Assembly (NCBI GenBank): GCA_002238805.1 | Contig: MPNB01000027.1 | Location: forward strand, 1 to 42,481 | Source: Rhodothermaceae bacterium bin80 | GTDB lineage: Bacteria; Bacteroidota; Rhodothermia; Rhodothermales; Bin80 | Length of the DNA: 42,481 nucleotides | Direction of reading: 5' to 3' | Shown: in pieces, positions 7,624 through 15,400 of the stretch | Layout of the letters: each line of letters begins with the position of its first letter | How positions within the stretch are numbered: the stretch's first letter is position 1 | Position numbers and translations under genes: made by a program | Notes under the pieces: generated by a model | Database searches by the model: none | The model's input: the letters and a program-made list of their open reading frames with translations, nothing else | What the model was told of the DNA's origin: nothing

Positions 7624-8111
7624 GTACGATTCTCATTACGATGCTGATAGCGCACAGCGTCTGTGCGCAGGCAGTGAATACCAAAGTGTGGCTTGCAATA
7701 AAGGCTCCGCAAGCCACCTGCGCGCTTGTCCTCCGGCAGGATGTCAATTTTGGGGTAGTAAAAGGCGGAGAGCAGTCAGTCAGTCTACCTCCTGCTGCGT
7801 TCGGCAAAAGCGGGCGGATACCTGGATGGTTTGTCGTAACCGGTCAGCACGCCTCGGGCTACATAATCAGCATTGATTTCCCCAAGCATGTCACCGGACC
7901 GGGAACACCACTCGCTTATGAGGGGCAGTGGGCACAGGCCAGCACGGCAACAGAACCCTTCGAGTCTGTAGAGGGGGCGATCTGGCACACCTCGGCCGAG
8001 TCCAGCTTCGAGCGACACTTCCGTGTGGGAGGTCATATCCGAGGCTTATCGGCAAATACCAGGCCGGGCCTGTATTCAGGGCAAATTTCCATCACCACAA
8101 CCTGCAATTAA
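7614..8111 (+). CDS. DUF4402/spore-coat-U-like pilin subunit 1
   Basis: About 165 residues with signal peptide MRMSTILITMLIAHSVCAQ. Start at 7614 keeps an Arg in the n-region; ATG 7620 (ATGA overlap with the upstream stop) is equally possible. The mature protein has the DUF4402-like order: a Cys soon after the start (TCALVLRQDVNFGVV), central beta strands, RHFRVGGHIRGL near the end, then GLYSGQISITTTCN with a terminal Cys. The two cysteines probably clamp the Ig-like fold, as in chaperone-usher pilins. It is the first of three consecutive subunit genes ahead of chaperone and usher. Expected to be periplasmic, then polymerised on the surface. Confidence 0.8.
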   Translation: MRMSTILITMLIAHSVCAQAVNTKVWLAIKAPQATCALVLRQDVNFGVVKGGEQSVSLPPAAFGKSGRIPGWFVVTGQHASGYIISIDFPKHVTGPGTPLAYEGQWAQASTATEPFESVEGAIWHTSAESSFERHFRVGGHIRGLSANTRPGLYSGQISITTTCN

Positions 8112-8119
8112 CAACACAC

Positions 8120-8659
8120 ATGAAATCTCTATTAACAACCTTTCTGTTAGCCCTTTGGTGGGTAACGCCCATGCTTGGGCAGACTACCGTGAAGGCATCC
8201 ATCACGCTTTCTGCCCCTTCGGCAAGCTGTACCTTGACGCAGGGTGCATCGCTGAGTTTCGGTACTGTGGAAAAACCAGGTACGGGTAGCGGTTCCGTCG
8301 CGATCAATGCGCAGACCGGCTCGAGAAGCAGTACGCTGACGGTCAGCGGCAGCAGCAGCGTAGGTCAGGCCCGCCTGACAGGGGAGAATGTGGCCTCCTA
8401 TACGGTCACGAGCACATTTCCCACGACACTGACAAAGTCCAGCGATAACCTGAGCTACAGGGGTACATGGGCACAATCATCAAGCTCCAACAGCAGCTAT
8501 TCATCGATTAGCGGCACTTCATACAGTGGCACGGCAAGTGGTTCGGGCACGTCATTCACACGTCATTTCAGGTTCGGCGGTACGGTAAGTGGAATTGATC
8601 TCAACGATGCCAACGGTACCTATACAGGGATCATCACTGCAAGCGCTACCTGCAATTGA
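8120..8659 (+). CDS. DUF4402/spore-coat-U-like pilin subunit 2 (probable major subunit)
   Basis: 179 residues starting MKSLLTTFLLALWWVTPMLG, a signal peptide. Mature part: SASCTLTQGASLSFGTVEKP with the first Cys, a very Ser/Gly/Thr-rich middle (around residues 60-150), then TRHFRFGGTVSGIDL and GTYTGIITASATCN with the last Cys. This is the same two-cysteine beta-sandwich pattern as its neighbours. The low-complexity, Ser-rich, glycosylation-friendly composition and central operon position make it the best candidate for the major fibre subunit, but that is inference. It starts 9 nt after the preceding stop. The frame used here begins at ATG 8120; an open frame reaching further upstream overlaps the previous gene and lacks a signal peptide. 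Confidence 0.8.
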   Translation: MKSLLTTFLLALWWVTPMLGQTTVKASITLSAPSASCTLTQGASLSFGTVEKPGTGSGSVAINAQTGSRSSTLTVSGSSSVGQARLTGENVASYTVTSTFPTTLTKSSDNLSYRGTWAQSSSSNSSYSSISGTSYSGTASGSGTSFTRHFRFGGTVSGIDLNDANGTYTGIITASATCN

Positions 8660-8661
8660 TC

Positions 8662-9177
8662 ATGCGGTATATACAGTTAATTGGGTTGGTGCTTTTTTCG
8701 ACAGTGGTCCAGGCACAAACCAGTGGCACCATGCAAGTCCATCTGGAAGTACTGCCCCGGGTGCTAACGGTGAGCGTGAGCAGCAGTCAATTAGACTTTG
8801 CACAACAGCGTGCCGATGCGGGTAACGTTATGCTGGATCCAGCTACTGGACTGGTCAGCGGTAAATCTTCGGGCACACATGCTCTGGGAGAGGTTATCGT
8901 GCGTGGACCCGCAAAAAGCGGGTTCTTGGTCAGCGTTGAACAGACCGTCCAGCTCCGGCAACACGGCAGTGATGACGGGGTCGATTTTACACCGCTCTGG
9001 GCGCAGAGCGAAGGCTGTCATCAGGGCGCATTCGCGCTCACGCCTGCAAGGCGAGGTACAGGCACGCTTGGAGCCGATGGATGTGCAGCGCTTCGTTTTG
9101 GAGGGACTATTCAGCTCTGGGGAGCGGCCCAGGGTCGTTATGCAGGGCAGCTTGCCGTGCGAATCGCACCTCTATAG
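8662..9177 (+). CDS. DUF4402-like pilin subunit 3
   Basis: 171 residues with signal peptide MRYIQLIGLVLFSTVVQAQ. The mature protein keeps the pattern: LTVSVSSSQLDFAQQRADAG (the 'LxFG'-like strand), GEVIVRGPAKSGFLVSV, then a Cys pair flanking a short region (GCHQGAFALTP ... LGADGCAALRFGGTIQL) and AQGRYAGQLAVRI at the end. The cysteines sit differently from subunits 1 and 2: there is none at the C-terminus. It may be an adaptor or terminator subunit. The start is 2 nt after the previous stop and the gene ends 3 nt before the chaperone gene. Confidence 0.75.
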   Translation: MRYIQLIGLVLFSTVVQAQTSGTMQVHLEVLPRVLTVSVSSSQLDFAQQRADAGNVMLDPATGLVSGKSSGTHALGEVIVRGPAKSGFLVSVEQTVQLRQHGSDDGVDFTPLWAQSEGCHQGAFALTPARRGTGTLGADGCAALRFGGTIQLWGAAQGRYAGQLAVRIAPL

Positions 9178-9180
9178 ATC

Positions 9181-9948
9181 ATGGTACGCAGCTTTTTAGT
9201 TTTGTCGATTATTGGGATTCTTGCGTGTCAGGCGTACGGTCAGGCAGCACTTAGCGTGACACCGGCCTACGCTGTGGTTACAAATGAAGTCCCCTACGGG
9301 GCGTTCACACTATATAATGCGGGCACCGAGGGGGTAGAGGTTACCATTAGCGCACGCTACGGTGCGATTGCTTCAACGGATTCAACGACCGCTGTTGTAC
9401 TGGACGAAGCGGGTCAACTAGGGGATCTGACCAAGCATGTGACGTTTTTCCCGGACAGGTGTATTCTTCCGGCTGGCGGTGAGCAGATAGTACGTTATCG
9501 CATTAATACGGTCCCGGAAGGGGGGCATATTGCGCTTATGCACTTTGCGATGCAGGAGCGGGGGGCTATTGTGAACGGACAGGTACCAGCCGTTGCAACC
9601 GGGCTCAGCATTGTGTACAATTTGGTCGCACCGCTCGTGTATTTACAGGGCAGTGGGATCCCAATCCTCACCGCCCGTGTGCTCGAAAGCACACCGAACA
9701 CATTGCATCTGTATCTGGAGAGTCACGGTCCATGGCCTTTCCTGGGAGGCATACGTGTTCTGCAGGATGGACAGCAATTCGGCAGGGCAGAGGCTGCCGT
9801 CTATACTACGCGTCTTGTGCGAATTCCTGTACATCAGGACCTGGAAAAACGCCGGGTACAGTTACAGTTCGACACAGAGTATACGGGGTTGCCACGCTCC
9901 ATTCAGCGAATACTAGGGGTCCCTTCATCAATTGAGTTGACCTGGTGA
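9181..9948 (+). CDS. PapD-like periplasmic fimbrial chaperone
   Basis: 255 residues with signal peptide MVRSFLVLSIIGILACQAYG. The N-terminal Ig-like domain reads LSVTPAYAVVTNEVPYGAFT, LYNAGTEGVEVTISARYG, then TFFPDRCILPAGGEQIVRYR, the 'P-x-hhh-x-P-G-x-x-Q-x-h-R' signature of PapD-type chaperones. A second domain begins around GLSIVYNLVAPLVYLQGSG and contains GRAEAAVYTTRLVRIPV. Such chaperones complement pilin folds by donating a strand and deliver them to the usher. Position between pilin and usher genes supports this. The sequence is divergent from enterobacterial chaperones, closest in style to those of spore-coat-U (sigma-type) systems. The gene sits 3 nt from both neighbours. Confidence 0.8.
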   Translation: MVRSFLVLSIIGILACQAYGQAALSVTPAYAVVTNEVPYGAFTLYNAGTEGVEVTISARYGAIASTDSTTAVVLDEAGQLGDLTKHVTFFPDRCILPAGGEQIVRYRINTVPEGGHIALMHFAMQERGAIVNGQVPAVATGLSIVYNLVAPLVYLQGSGIPILTARVLESTPNTLHLYLESHGPWPFLGGIRVLQDGQQFGRAEAAVYTTRLVRIPVHQDLEKRRVQLQFDTEYTGLPRSIQRILGVPSSIELTW

Positions 9949-9951
9949 TCA

Positions 9952-12201
9952 ATGAGAAAACGGGGCCTTACGACCATTCTGTTGATGTTTGTGCTGCGTT
10001 TGGCAACGGCACAGGTGCTCATGGAAGTCCCGCTCCTGTTGGAAGTGCCGGGCAAAGAGCAAATGGTGCGTGCGTGGTATGACGGAGAGATATTTCTGGT
10101 GGATGGTAGAGAGCTGTTTTATGCGCTCGGATTTACGGTGCAATTCCAGGGGGCCCAGCTAAAAGCGCTTGATGCTCGTCATCAACATGTGTTTGCCTGT
10201 GCCAGTTTGCCGCAGGGCAACTCCTGTAAGATTGCGTTGAGTGATCTACTGAGCGGTTTTGGTAATGCGCTGCATTTTGACCGGAACCGACTGGAACTGC
10301 GGGCATCCTCGGTAGCGAGTACCTTCAATGTACGCGCCCTGCGTGAGCGGCAAAGCAGCTGGATCGAAGCCCCCGGTCCTCATCTATTTGATCGAACGCG
10401 TACGATGTGGGGCGGACTGATGGTGAGTTGGCAGGTGCGTCACGATGCATTTGGCGTTCGTCCGTACATACAGCTCACGGGCAGCGTTTTACATGGTACA
10501 GTGGGGGCAACCATAGGGGATGATTACACATGGGTTTATCGGTATGATCGGCCCAGGAGTAAATGGTTGACCCAAGTGGAGGCAGGCCGCTATACGAATG
10601 GTTCTACCGGGTTGTCGATTACCAATGTGCCGCTGGCGCGTCAGCATTTGCAGCGCGTGCGCACAATCCAGGGCCGGACAGCACCACACGCACTCATCCA
10701 GGCGGTAATCAGTGGTGAGGTGGTTGATCAGGTGCAGGCAGATGCCGAAGGGCGCTATGAACTACAGACGCCCGTCTGGTATGGGACGACTAAACTTGAA
10801 GTGCGCACGCAACCATTGGGGGGCATACGCGCGACATCCGAGCTTCATTATCAATTTACACCAACCTCGCTCGTACCCCCCAAAAAGGTGTACTATAGCG
10901 CCCATGTAAAGGAAGATGCGTATGCGCTTAATCTCCAGTATGGTTTGCATGAAAGGCTAACACTGCGAGGTGCATTGTCACAGGTGCAGGGGCACACAGA
11001 AGCGGTATCCGGCCTCACACTCAGTCCAGTGGTATTCCTGGTGCTCAGTACGCAACTTCATCTTCCATCCATGCGCTGGTTGACGATGCTTCGTATGTGG
11101 CGTTCAGGGCTGCGTCTGAATACCTACGTGGATGCGCAGGGTGGAGAATTTTTCAACGCAAATATAACAGCGTCGGCCAGTAAAGGGCCTTTCAGCCTGC
11201 TCCTGAGAGGCGGTCGGTCGGTGCTGGTGGGGCGCTACAGAAGCCTGATCCTTTACCCGGAAATCTGGCTGCACCACCGCACGGGATTGCTGATGCAAGC
11301 CAATTGGGGGTTCGATAGGTTGCAGGGTCCGCTGGTACAGGCAACCACATCCCATAGCTGGCGCTTTGCTGCAGGCTGGTCGTTTGCACGCCTGCGGCTT
11401 GTTGCTTATGCCGAACGCAACTACACGCAGCAGGCTTATGGTGCAGAAGGCTTACTCACACTGCGACATAAATCCCTGGCCTTCGGCGCAGGATGGGACG
11501 TAAACCATCAGATCCCTGTCGCCAGTCTAAGCATTCAGATCACTTCGTCATTCGGGAGCCTGTTTGCTCACGGTCGACGTGATGCTCATGGATTCACGCA
11601 TTCGCAGCAGGCCCAAGGAAGCATACACCTGTGGCCCGGGGTGGCCCTGACTCCGTCCGGACACCAGGAAAGTGCAGCAGAGCTCCGAATATTCGAAGAC
11701 ATCAATGCCAACGGTAAACAAGATTCTGGGGAGCGAATACTTCCGCATATTGACGCACAACTCTACCAAAGCGGATGGACGCGTCTCAAAACAGGCGCCC
11801 TCTATTCAGCACATCTGGAGCCGTACCAGCGGTATCAGGTGCGCATTCTGGAAGCTTCTATTCGTGATCCATCGCTACACCCTGCAACGGGATGGGATTT
11901 CAGTTTTACGGCGGACCCGGGACGGAGGAAGGTGATCCATGTGCCCATGCAGCAGCTGGTGCATGTTACGGGGCAGATTACTGCGCTGGATCGGGCGCCG
12001 CTCCGGCTCAAGGTTCTGCTTAACAACGAGGAGCGTGCGGAGGTATATCGAGATGGGGGCTTTGCACTACAGGTACGTCCAGGTCGCTATACACTTACCA
12101 TCATTGATGTTCTGGATCAGGATGTGCTGGCAGAAAAATCCGTCGAGATCGGCACAGAGCCAATTCGTGTGACGATAGACTTGGAGGAGGACCGGCTATG
12201 A
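9952..12201 (+). CDS. outer-membrane usher-like protein for DUF4402 fibres
   Basis: 749 residues with a signal peptide (MRKRGLTTILLMFVLRLATA). The N-terminal part (about 25-110) looks like an usher N-terminal chaperone-binding domain (VDGRELFYALGFTVQF). The middle (about 245-290) carries SGEVVDQVQADAEGRYELQT and WYGTTKLEVRTQPLGG, typical of ushers and their plug region. About 300-550 is a run of amphipathic strands fitting a beta barrel. The C-terminal part contains LRIFEDINANGKQDSGERIL, a D-x-N-x-N-G calcium-loop motif of prealbumin/SdrD-like domains, and a final beta domain. It is shorter than classical ushers (about 800-850). Its last codons overlap the next gene (ATGA). It probably translocates the pilins across the outer membrane. 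Confidence 0.8.
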   Translation: MRKRGLTTILLMFVLRLATAQVLMEVPLLLEVPGKEQMVRAWYDGEIFLVDGRELFYALGFTVQFQGAQLKALDARHQHVFACASLPQGNSCKIALSDLLSGFGNALHFDRNRLELRASSVASTFNVRALRERQSSWIEAPGPHLFDRTRTMWGGLMVSWQVRHDAFGVRPYIQLTGSVLHGTVGATIGDDYTWVYRYDRPRSKWLTQVEAGRYTNGSTGLSITNVPLARQHLQRVRTIQGRTAPHALIQAVISGEVVDQVQADAEGRYELQTPVWYGTTKLEVRTQPLGGIRATSELHYQFTPTSLVPPKKVYYSAHVKEDAYALNLQYGLHERLTLRGALSQVQGHTEAVSGLTLSPVVFLVLSTQLHLPSMRWLTMLRMWRSGLRLNTYVDAQGGEFFNANITASASKGPFSLLLRGGRSVLVGRYRSLILYPEIWLHHRTGLLMQANWGFDRLQGPLVQATTSHSWRFAAGWSFARLRLVAYAERNYTQQAYGAEGLLTLRHKSLAFGAGWDVNHQIPVASLSIQITSSFGSLFAHGRRDAHGFTHSQQAQGSIHLWPGVALTPSGHQESAAELRIFEDINANGKQDSGERILPHIDAQLYQSGWTRLKTGALYSAHLEPYQRYQVRILEASIRDPSLHPATGWDFSFTADPGRRKVIHVPMQQLVHVTGQITALDRAPLRLKVLLNNEERAEVYRDGGFALQVRPGRYTLTIIDVLDQDVLAEKSVEIGTEPIRVTIDLEEDRL

Positions 12202-13064
12202 TCCGCATACTTCTGTTCGTGTTGTTGTGTGAGCCGGCCTATGATTCCGCGGCGCAACTCGTAGTACGCCAACCACTCATCCTGCACCAGCGCAGTGCGC
12301 CGGCATTAATAGAGTCCACGTTCTCCCTGGAGGCCAATGCATGGTATGACGCTGTGATACAAGGGAGTCCACTCAGGATGGGGGGCCAGACGCTTGAATG
12401 GGAGCCGCGCCTCTCATGCGGGCGCTCCGATGGCAACGCCGCCGCACGCATGTGCAGAAGTCAGGCCTCGGGTGCGCTTTTATGGTATCTGAGTGGTGTG
12501 GTATCCCTCCAGCCGCATATTGTGCCTGGGATCTATCAGGGTTATGCAATACTCACCGTGAGCGGGCCAAAGGGTACCTACTCAACCTCAATTCCTGTCA
12601 CGCATGAAGTGCATGCAGACAAGATAAGCTGTGCTGTCACTGCGACAAAGAAGCTGGACTTCGGGGAAGCAGAAGCATACAGGTCCGGATCTATTACCCT
12701 CAGTTCAGCGACGGGTGGGCGAAGCTACAAAGGCAGTCAGCACTACGGGCGCAGCGCATCTTCCTATGCTCCAGCCGCACTGACGCTGATCACCACTGCC
12801 GAATCAGTCATTGTAACCGTCTTGGCACCAGGCACACTCACCTCATCTGCCGGCAGCATCGGATTCACCAGTCAACTTGCTTATCAAGCGACTCCAGGGG
12901 CTAGGTATGTGCCCCTGATTGAAGGCTCGGGAAGCAGGCGGATTGGTGTCAACGATGGACGAATATTTTTTCGTATCGGAGGTACAGTGCGAACGGATGC
13001 AACGAATGCCGAAGCACACTACCAGGGAAACATAACGGTCACTTTTCTATGTGGCCAATCATAA
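12198..13064 (+). CDS. two-domain DUF4402-like subunit, probable tip protein
   Basis: 288 residues; signal peptide about 1-19 (MIRILLFVLLCEPAYDSAAQ). The first half (20-140) is a beta-rich domain with a Cys pair (RLSCGRSDGNAAARMCRS) ending GIYQGYAILTV, itself like a pilin end strand. The second half begins KISCAVTATKKLDFGEAEAY and ends FFRIGGTVRTD ... AHYQGNITVTFLCG, the same two-cysteine DUF4402 pattern as the pilins. A receptor domain followed by a pilin domain is the classical shape of a chaperone-usher tip adhesin, and such genes often follow the usher. Function inferred. Starts inside the usher stop codon. Confidence 0.75.
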   Translation: MIRILLFVLLCEPAYDSAAQLVVRQPLILHQRSAPALIESTFSLEANAWYDAVIQGSPLRMGGQTLEWEPRLSCGRSDGNAAARMCRSQASGALLWYLSGVVSLQPHIVPGIYQGYAILTVSGPKGTYSTSIPVTHEVHADKISCAVTATKKLDFGEAEAYRSGSITLSSATGGRSYKGSQHYGRSASSYAPAALTLITTAESVIVTVLAPGTLTSSAGSIGFTSQLAYQATPGARYVPLIEGSGSRRIGVNDGRIFFRIGGTVRTDATNAEAHYQGNITVTFLCGQS

Positions 13065-13081
13065 ACGCAACCAACAAACCA

Positions 13082-13732
13082 ATGACAGAAAATCTACAGG
13101 AAGTCGCCCTGCCACAGGAAGTGCAGGCGTTTTCGATTCTCGAACTTTTTAGCCAGGCGGGTGGCTTTCAATGGCCGATACTGGCCGTACTCATTGCCGG
13201 GTTAGTCGTATTGATGCTCCGCATTGTGCGTCTTTTCCGGGATCGCCTGGCTGCACGTCCACTGATACGGTTGAGCGTGGAATCAACAACCCTTTCGACG
13301 CTCGAAAATGCGCAGAGTGTCGCCGAGGACAGCCTCTATACACGGCTTCTTTCCGGTGTGCTGCAGCTGCACCGCAGTCCGGAAGCTATGGGTCGGGAGG
13401 TAAGCGATGTGGCTGCAGCGGCGCATGCTGCCTACGCACGAACGCAACGTGTTATAACCTACTGTTCCAGTACAGCAGGTGGTCTGGGTCTTCTGGGTAC
13501 GCTGGTTGGAATCTATGCGCTGTTTTCCACTGGCACACGCGATGCACAGACCATCTTTGCAGGCATTGCAATAGCGGTGGTATCCACGCTTCTGGGCATC
13601 GTCACGAGCATACTGCTTGAGCTCTTTGAAGCGGTGACGCACGGCTACGTGAGCCGATACATCGAATCTGCACAGGCATGGGCCCAGAAAGTACGGAGTC
13701 GTGTTTTATGCCTTTCTGAGGAAGGAACATGA
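13082..13732 (+). CDS. ExbB/TolQ/MotA-type proton channel protein
   Basis: 216 residues from ATG 13082; an in-frame ATG at 13049 overlapping the previous gene would add 11. Three membrane segments: about 27-48 (WPILAVLIAGLVVLMLRIV), about 130-152 (GGLGLLGTLVGIYALFSTG) and about 157-183 (FAGIAIAVVSTLLGIVTSI). The GLLGTLVGI and GIAIAVVSTLLGI blocks are the conserved pore-lining helices of the MotA/TolQ/ExbB family. These proteins form a pentamer around an ExbD/TolR dimer and use the proton motive force to move an envelope partner. It overlaps the next gene by 4 nt (ATGA). Confidence 0.85.
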   Translation: MTENLQEVALPQEVQAFSILELFSQAGGFQWPILAVLIAGLVVLMLRIVRLFRDRLAARPLIRLSVESTTLSTLENAQSVAEDSLYTRLLSGVLQLHRSPEAMGREVSDVAAAAHAAYARTQRVITYCSSTAGGLGLLGTLVGIYALFSTGTRDAQTIFAGIAIAVVSTLLGIVTSILLELFEAVTHGYVSRYIESAQAWAQKVRSRVLCLSEEGT

Positions 13733-14097
13733 GGGGATCACTGATTGTGCGGCTAGTCGACATCACGTTGCTTCTGCTCCTGAGTCTGATGGCTGCGGCC
13801 AGCTTTACGACAGCAGGCCCTGATCTACCGGTCACGCACGAGCTCACAGATGAGGGGATGCTTTCTGTTCCAATGCAGATTGCAATTACCCGGGAGGGCA
13901 ATATTCATTTGCCGGGAGGCGAATCCGTGTCTCTCACAGAGCTGGAATCTGCCCTGGAGTCGTGGCCCGCGGAAATAGAGTTCATAGCCGATGCCGAAGC
14001 GCCTGCGAGCAGGCTGCTTGCAGTGCATGCCATAGTGCGCCGACTGGATCGACGGGCAGCGTTCAGGGTGCGGCAAATGCGTGGAGAGTTACCATGA
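13729..14097 (+). CDS. ExbD/TolR-like protein 1
   Basis: 122 residues. N-terminal membrane segment about 7-27 (VRLVDITLLLLLSLMAAASF) with Asp11 at the position of the essential proton-carrying Asp of ExbD/TolR (family form: M-V-D-x-x-LLLL-hFM). The periplasmic domain has ITREGNIHLPGGESVSLTEL, equivalent to ExbD's 'dG-i-l-n-g--v-l-l--L', then a helix and IEFIADAEAPASRLLAVHAI (ExbD: v-I-aD--v-y--vv-vm). This makes it a convincing, somewhat short family member. It overlaps both neighbours by ATGA and is directly followed by a second copy. Confidence 0.82.
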   Translation: MRGSLIVRLVDITLLLLLSLMAAASFTTAGPDLPVTHELTDEGMLSVPMQIAITREGNIHLPGGESVSLTELESALESWPAEIEFIADAEAPASRLLAVHAIVRRLDRRAAFRVRQMRGELP

Positions 14098-14471
14098 AAC
14101 GTGGCAACGGACACTTACTTCGGTTTATTGACCTGGGACTTCTTCTTCTGCTGGCATTTTTATCCGTAGCAGAATTGAATCCCACATTGCAGGTGCCACT
14201 CCCTGGCAAGTCAACCACTTCCCAGGAGACGGCCGTAGCCCGTGTTGTGTTTGATCATGACTGGAACGGGACCGTAAGGCGCCTGGATAATTCACAGATG
14301 CTCTGTCAGACATCAAGCAGAGCGGCCCTTGCAGCCTGCATGGCGCAGCAGGCGCGCATACGGTTCCTGCTGGCCCCCGTCGAAGCGGCTACCGTGCAAC
14401 AGATCGTCACCCTGCTGGATGCCTGCATGGCAGCAGCCCTTCAGTGCGGGATAGAAGCAACACAAAAATGA
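14094..14471 (+). CDS. ExbD/TolR-like protein 2
   Basis: 125 residues. Membrane segment about 11-29 (FIDLGLLLLLAFLSVAEL) with Asp13 in the conserved proton-relay position. The periplasmic part is short: VARVVFDHDWNGTVRRLDN, then two cysteine-containing helices (MLCQTSSRAALAACMAQQ and LLDACMAAALQCG) and RIRFLLAPVEAATVQQIV. The Cys-rich helices are unusual for the family and could form disulfides. It is the second ExbD-type gene in tandem, suggesting a heterodimer rather than the usual homodimer in the channel. Starts inside the previous stop (ATGA) and overlaps the next start likewise. Confidence 0.75.
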   Translation: MKRGNGHLLRFIDLGLLLLLAFLSVAELNPTLQVPLPGKSTTSQETAVARVVFDHDWNGTVRRLDNSQMLCQTSSRAALAACMAQQARIRFLLAPVEAATVQQIVTLLDACMAAALQCGIEATQK

Positions 14472-15400
14472 GTACGCAAACAAAAGAACGGGCATTGGCA
14501 TGCGCGATGACTGCTGCGGTCGTACTGATCCTGTGGCTGGTTGCTGCTTGGGTAGAAGTACAAAGCCATACCCCAGAGCTTCGCGAGCTTCCCATTGTAG
14601 AAGGTTTTGAGCCGGCGGTGACTCGCCCGGCAACTGCACCATCAGCCCCGGAGACATCGGTTACGCCCACAGCGGTTGAGCGGCGCATTCCTCAGATACC
14701 CCGAGCTGCACCGACACCGTCTCCCGTGTCAGCCCCGGTTCGACGGGCGGCGCCAAGTCCTCTGCTACAGCAGGAAGCGGGTATAGAACTGGATGTCAGC
14801 CGTCCAGAAACCAAAACCCCATCGGCGGGCGTGACCGTGCGGGTGCTTCCACAATCTCCCGGGATCGCACAGCAAAAGACATCGCACACAGCACAGCAGG
14901 ATGCACGGCAGTCGTCATCCATAAGCGTAACGCAAAGAGCGGCTACGCCTAATACCACCTTGGAGATAGAAAACAACACGCCCGTCCGCCCTGATCGTGT
15001 GCTGCAGACAGCAGAAGCTAAAAAGATCATCCAGTGGATGCGGCTTACCGAAGCCGATCTTCCACCCGGAGTACAGCGACACGTTGGCTATCAGCCGGGC
15101 AATCTGAGCGCCTCAGCAACCCTTGAACATGCAAACGAAACCTGGGAGATCTACCTGATGGTCCGCATGCCGTCTGAGGAACTGCACATAGTGATTGTTC
15201 GCGGTGACGCATCCTACTATATCGTGGATCCGAGCTTTAAGCGGGAAGGGCGGCGATTCCGATTGGGAGTTACCCGCCGGAGCGGTGGTGAGATTACCGG
15301 GATCACTTCTGAGGAGCGCGCAGCTGCCAGCGCAGATGTATCGCTCCATTATGATGTGTTTCTGGCTTGGTGGGATAAGTTGAGACTAACACTTGAATGA
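14468..15400 (+). CDS. TonB-like envelope-spanning protein
   Basis: 310 residues. One membrane anchor at about 9-28 (LACAMTAAVVLILWLVAAW), then a Pro/Thr/Ala-rich extended segment (about 40-180) as in TonB/TolA, then a folded C-terminal domain (about 185-310: AKKIIQWMRLTEADLPPGVQ ... EIYLMVRMPSEELHIVIV ... SYYIVDPSFKREGRRF). This C-terminal domain does not show the canonical TonB YP motif, so the outer-membrane partner is probably not an ordinary TonB box receptor. With ExbB- and ExbD-like genes immediately upstream it should be energised by them. The nearest outer-membrane candidates are the usher and the TPR lipoprotein in the same operon. Start ATG 14468 overlaps the upstream stop. Confidence 0.75.
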   Translation: MSTQTKERALACAMTAAVVLILWLVAAWVEVQSHTPELRELPIVEGFEPAVTRPATAPSAPETSVTPTAVERRIPQIPRAAPTPSPVSAPVRRAAPSPLLQQEAGIELDVSRPETKTPSAGVTVRVLPQSPGIAQQKTSHTAQQDARQSSSISVTQRAATPNTTLEIENNTPVRPDRVLQTAEAKKIIQWMRLTEADLPPGVQRHVGYQPGNLSASATLEHANETWEIYLMVRMPSEELHIVIVRGDASYYIVDPSFKREGRRFRLGVTRRSGGEITGITSEERAAASADVSLHYDVFLAWWDKLRLTLE

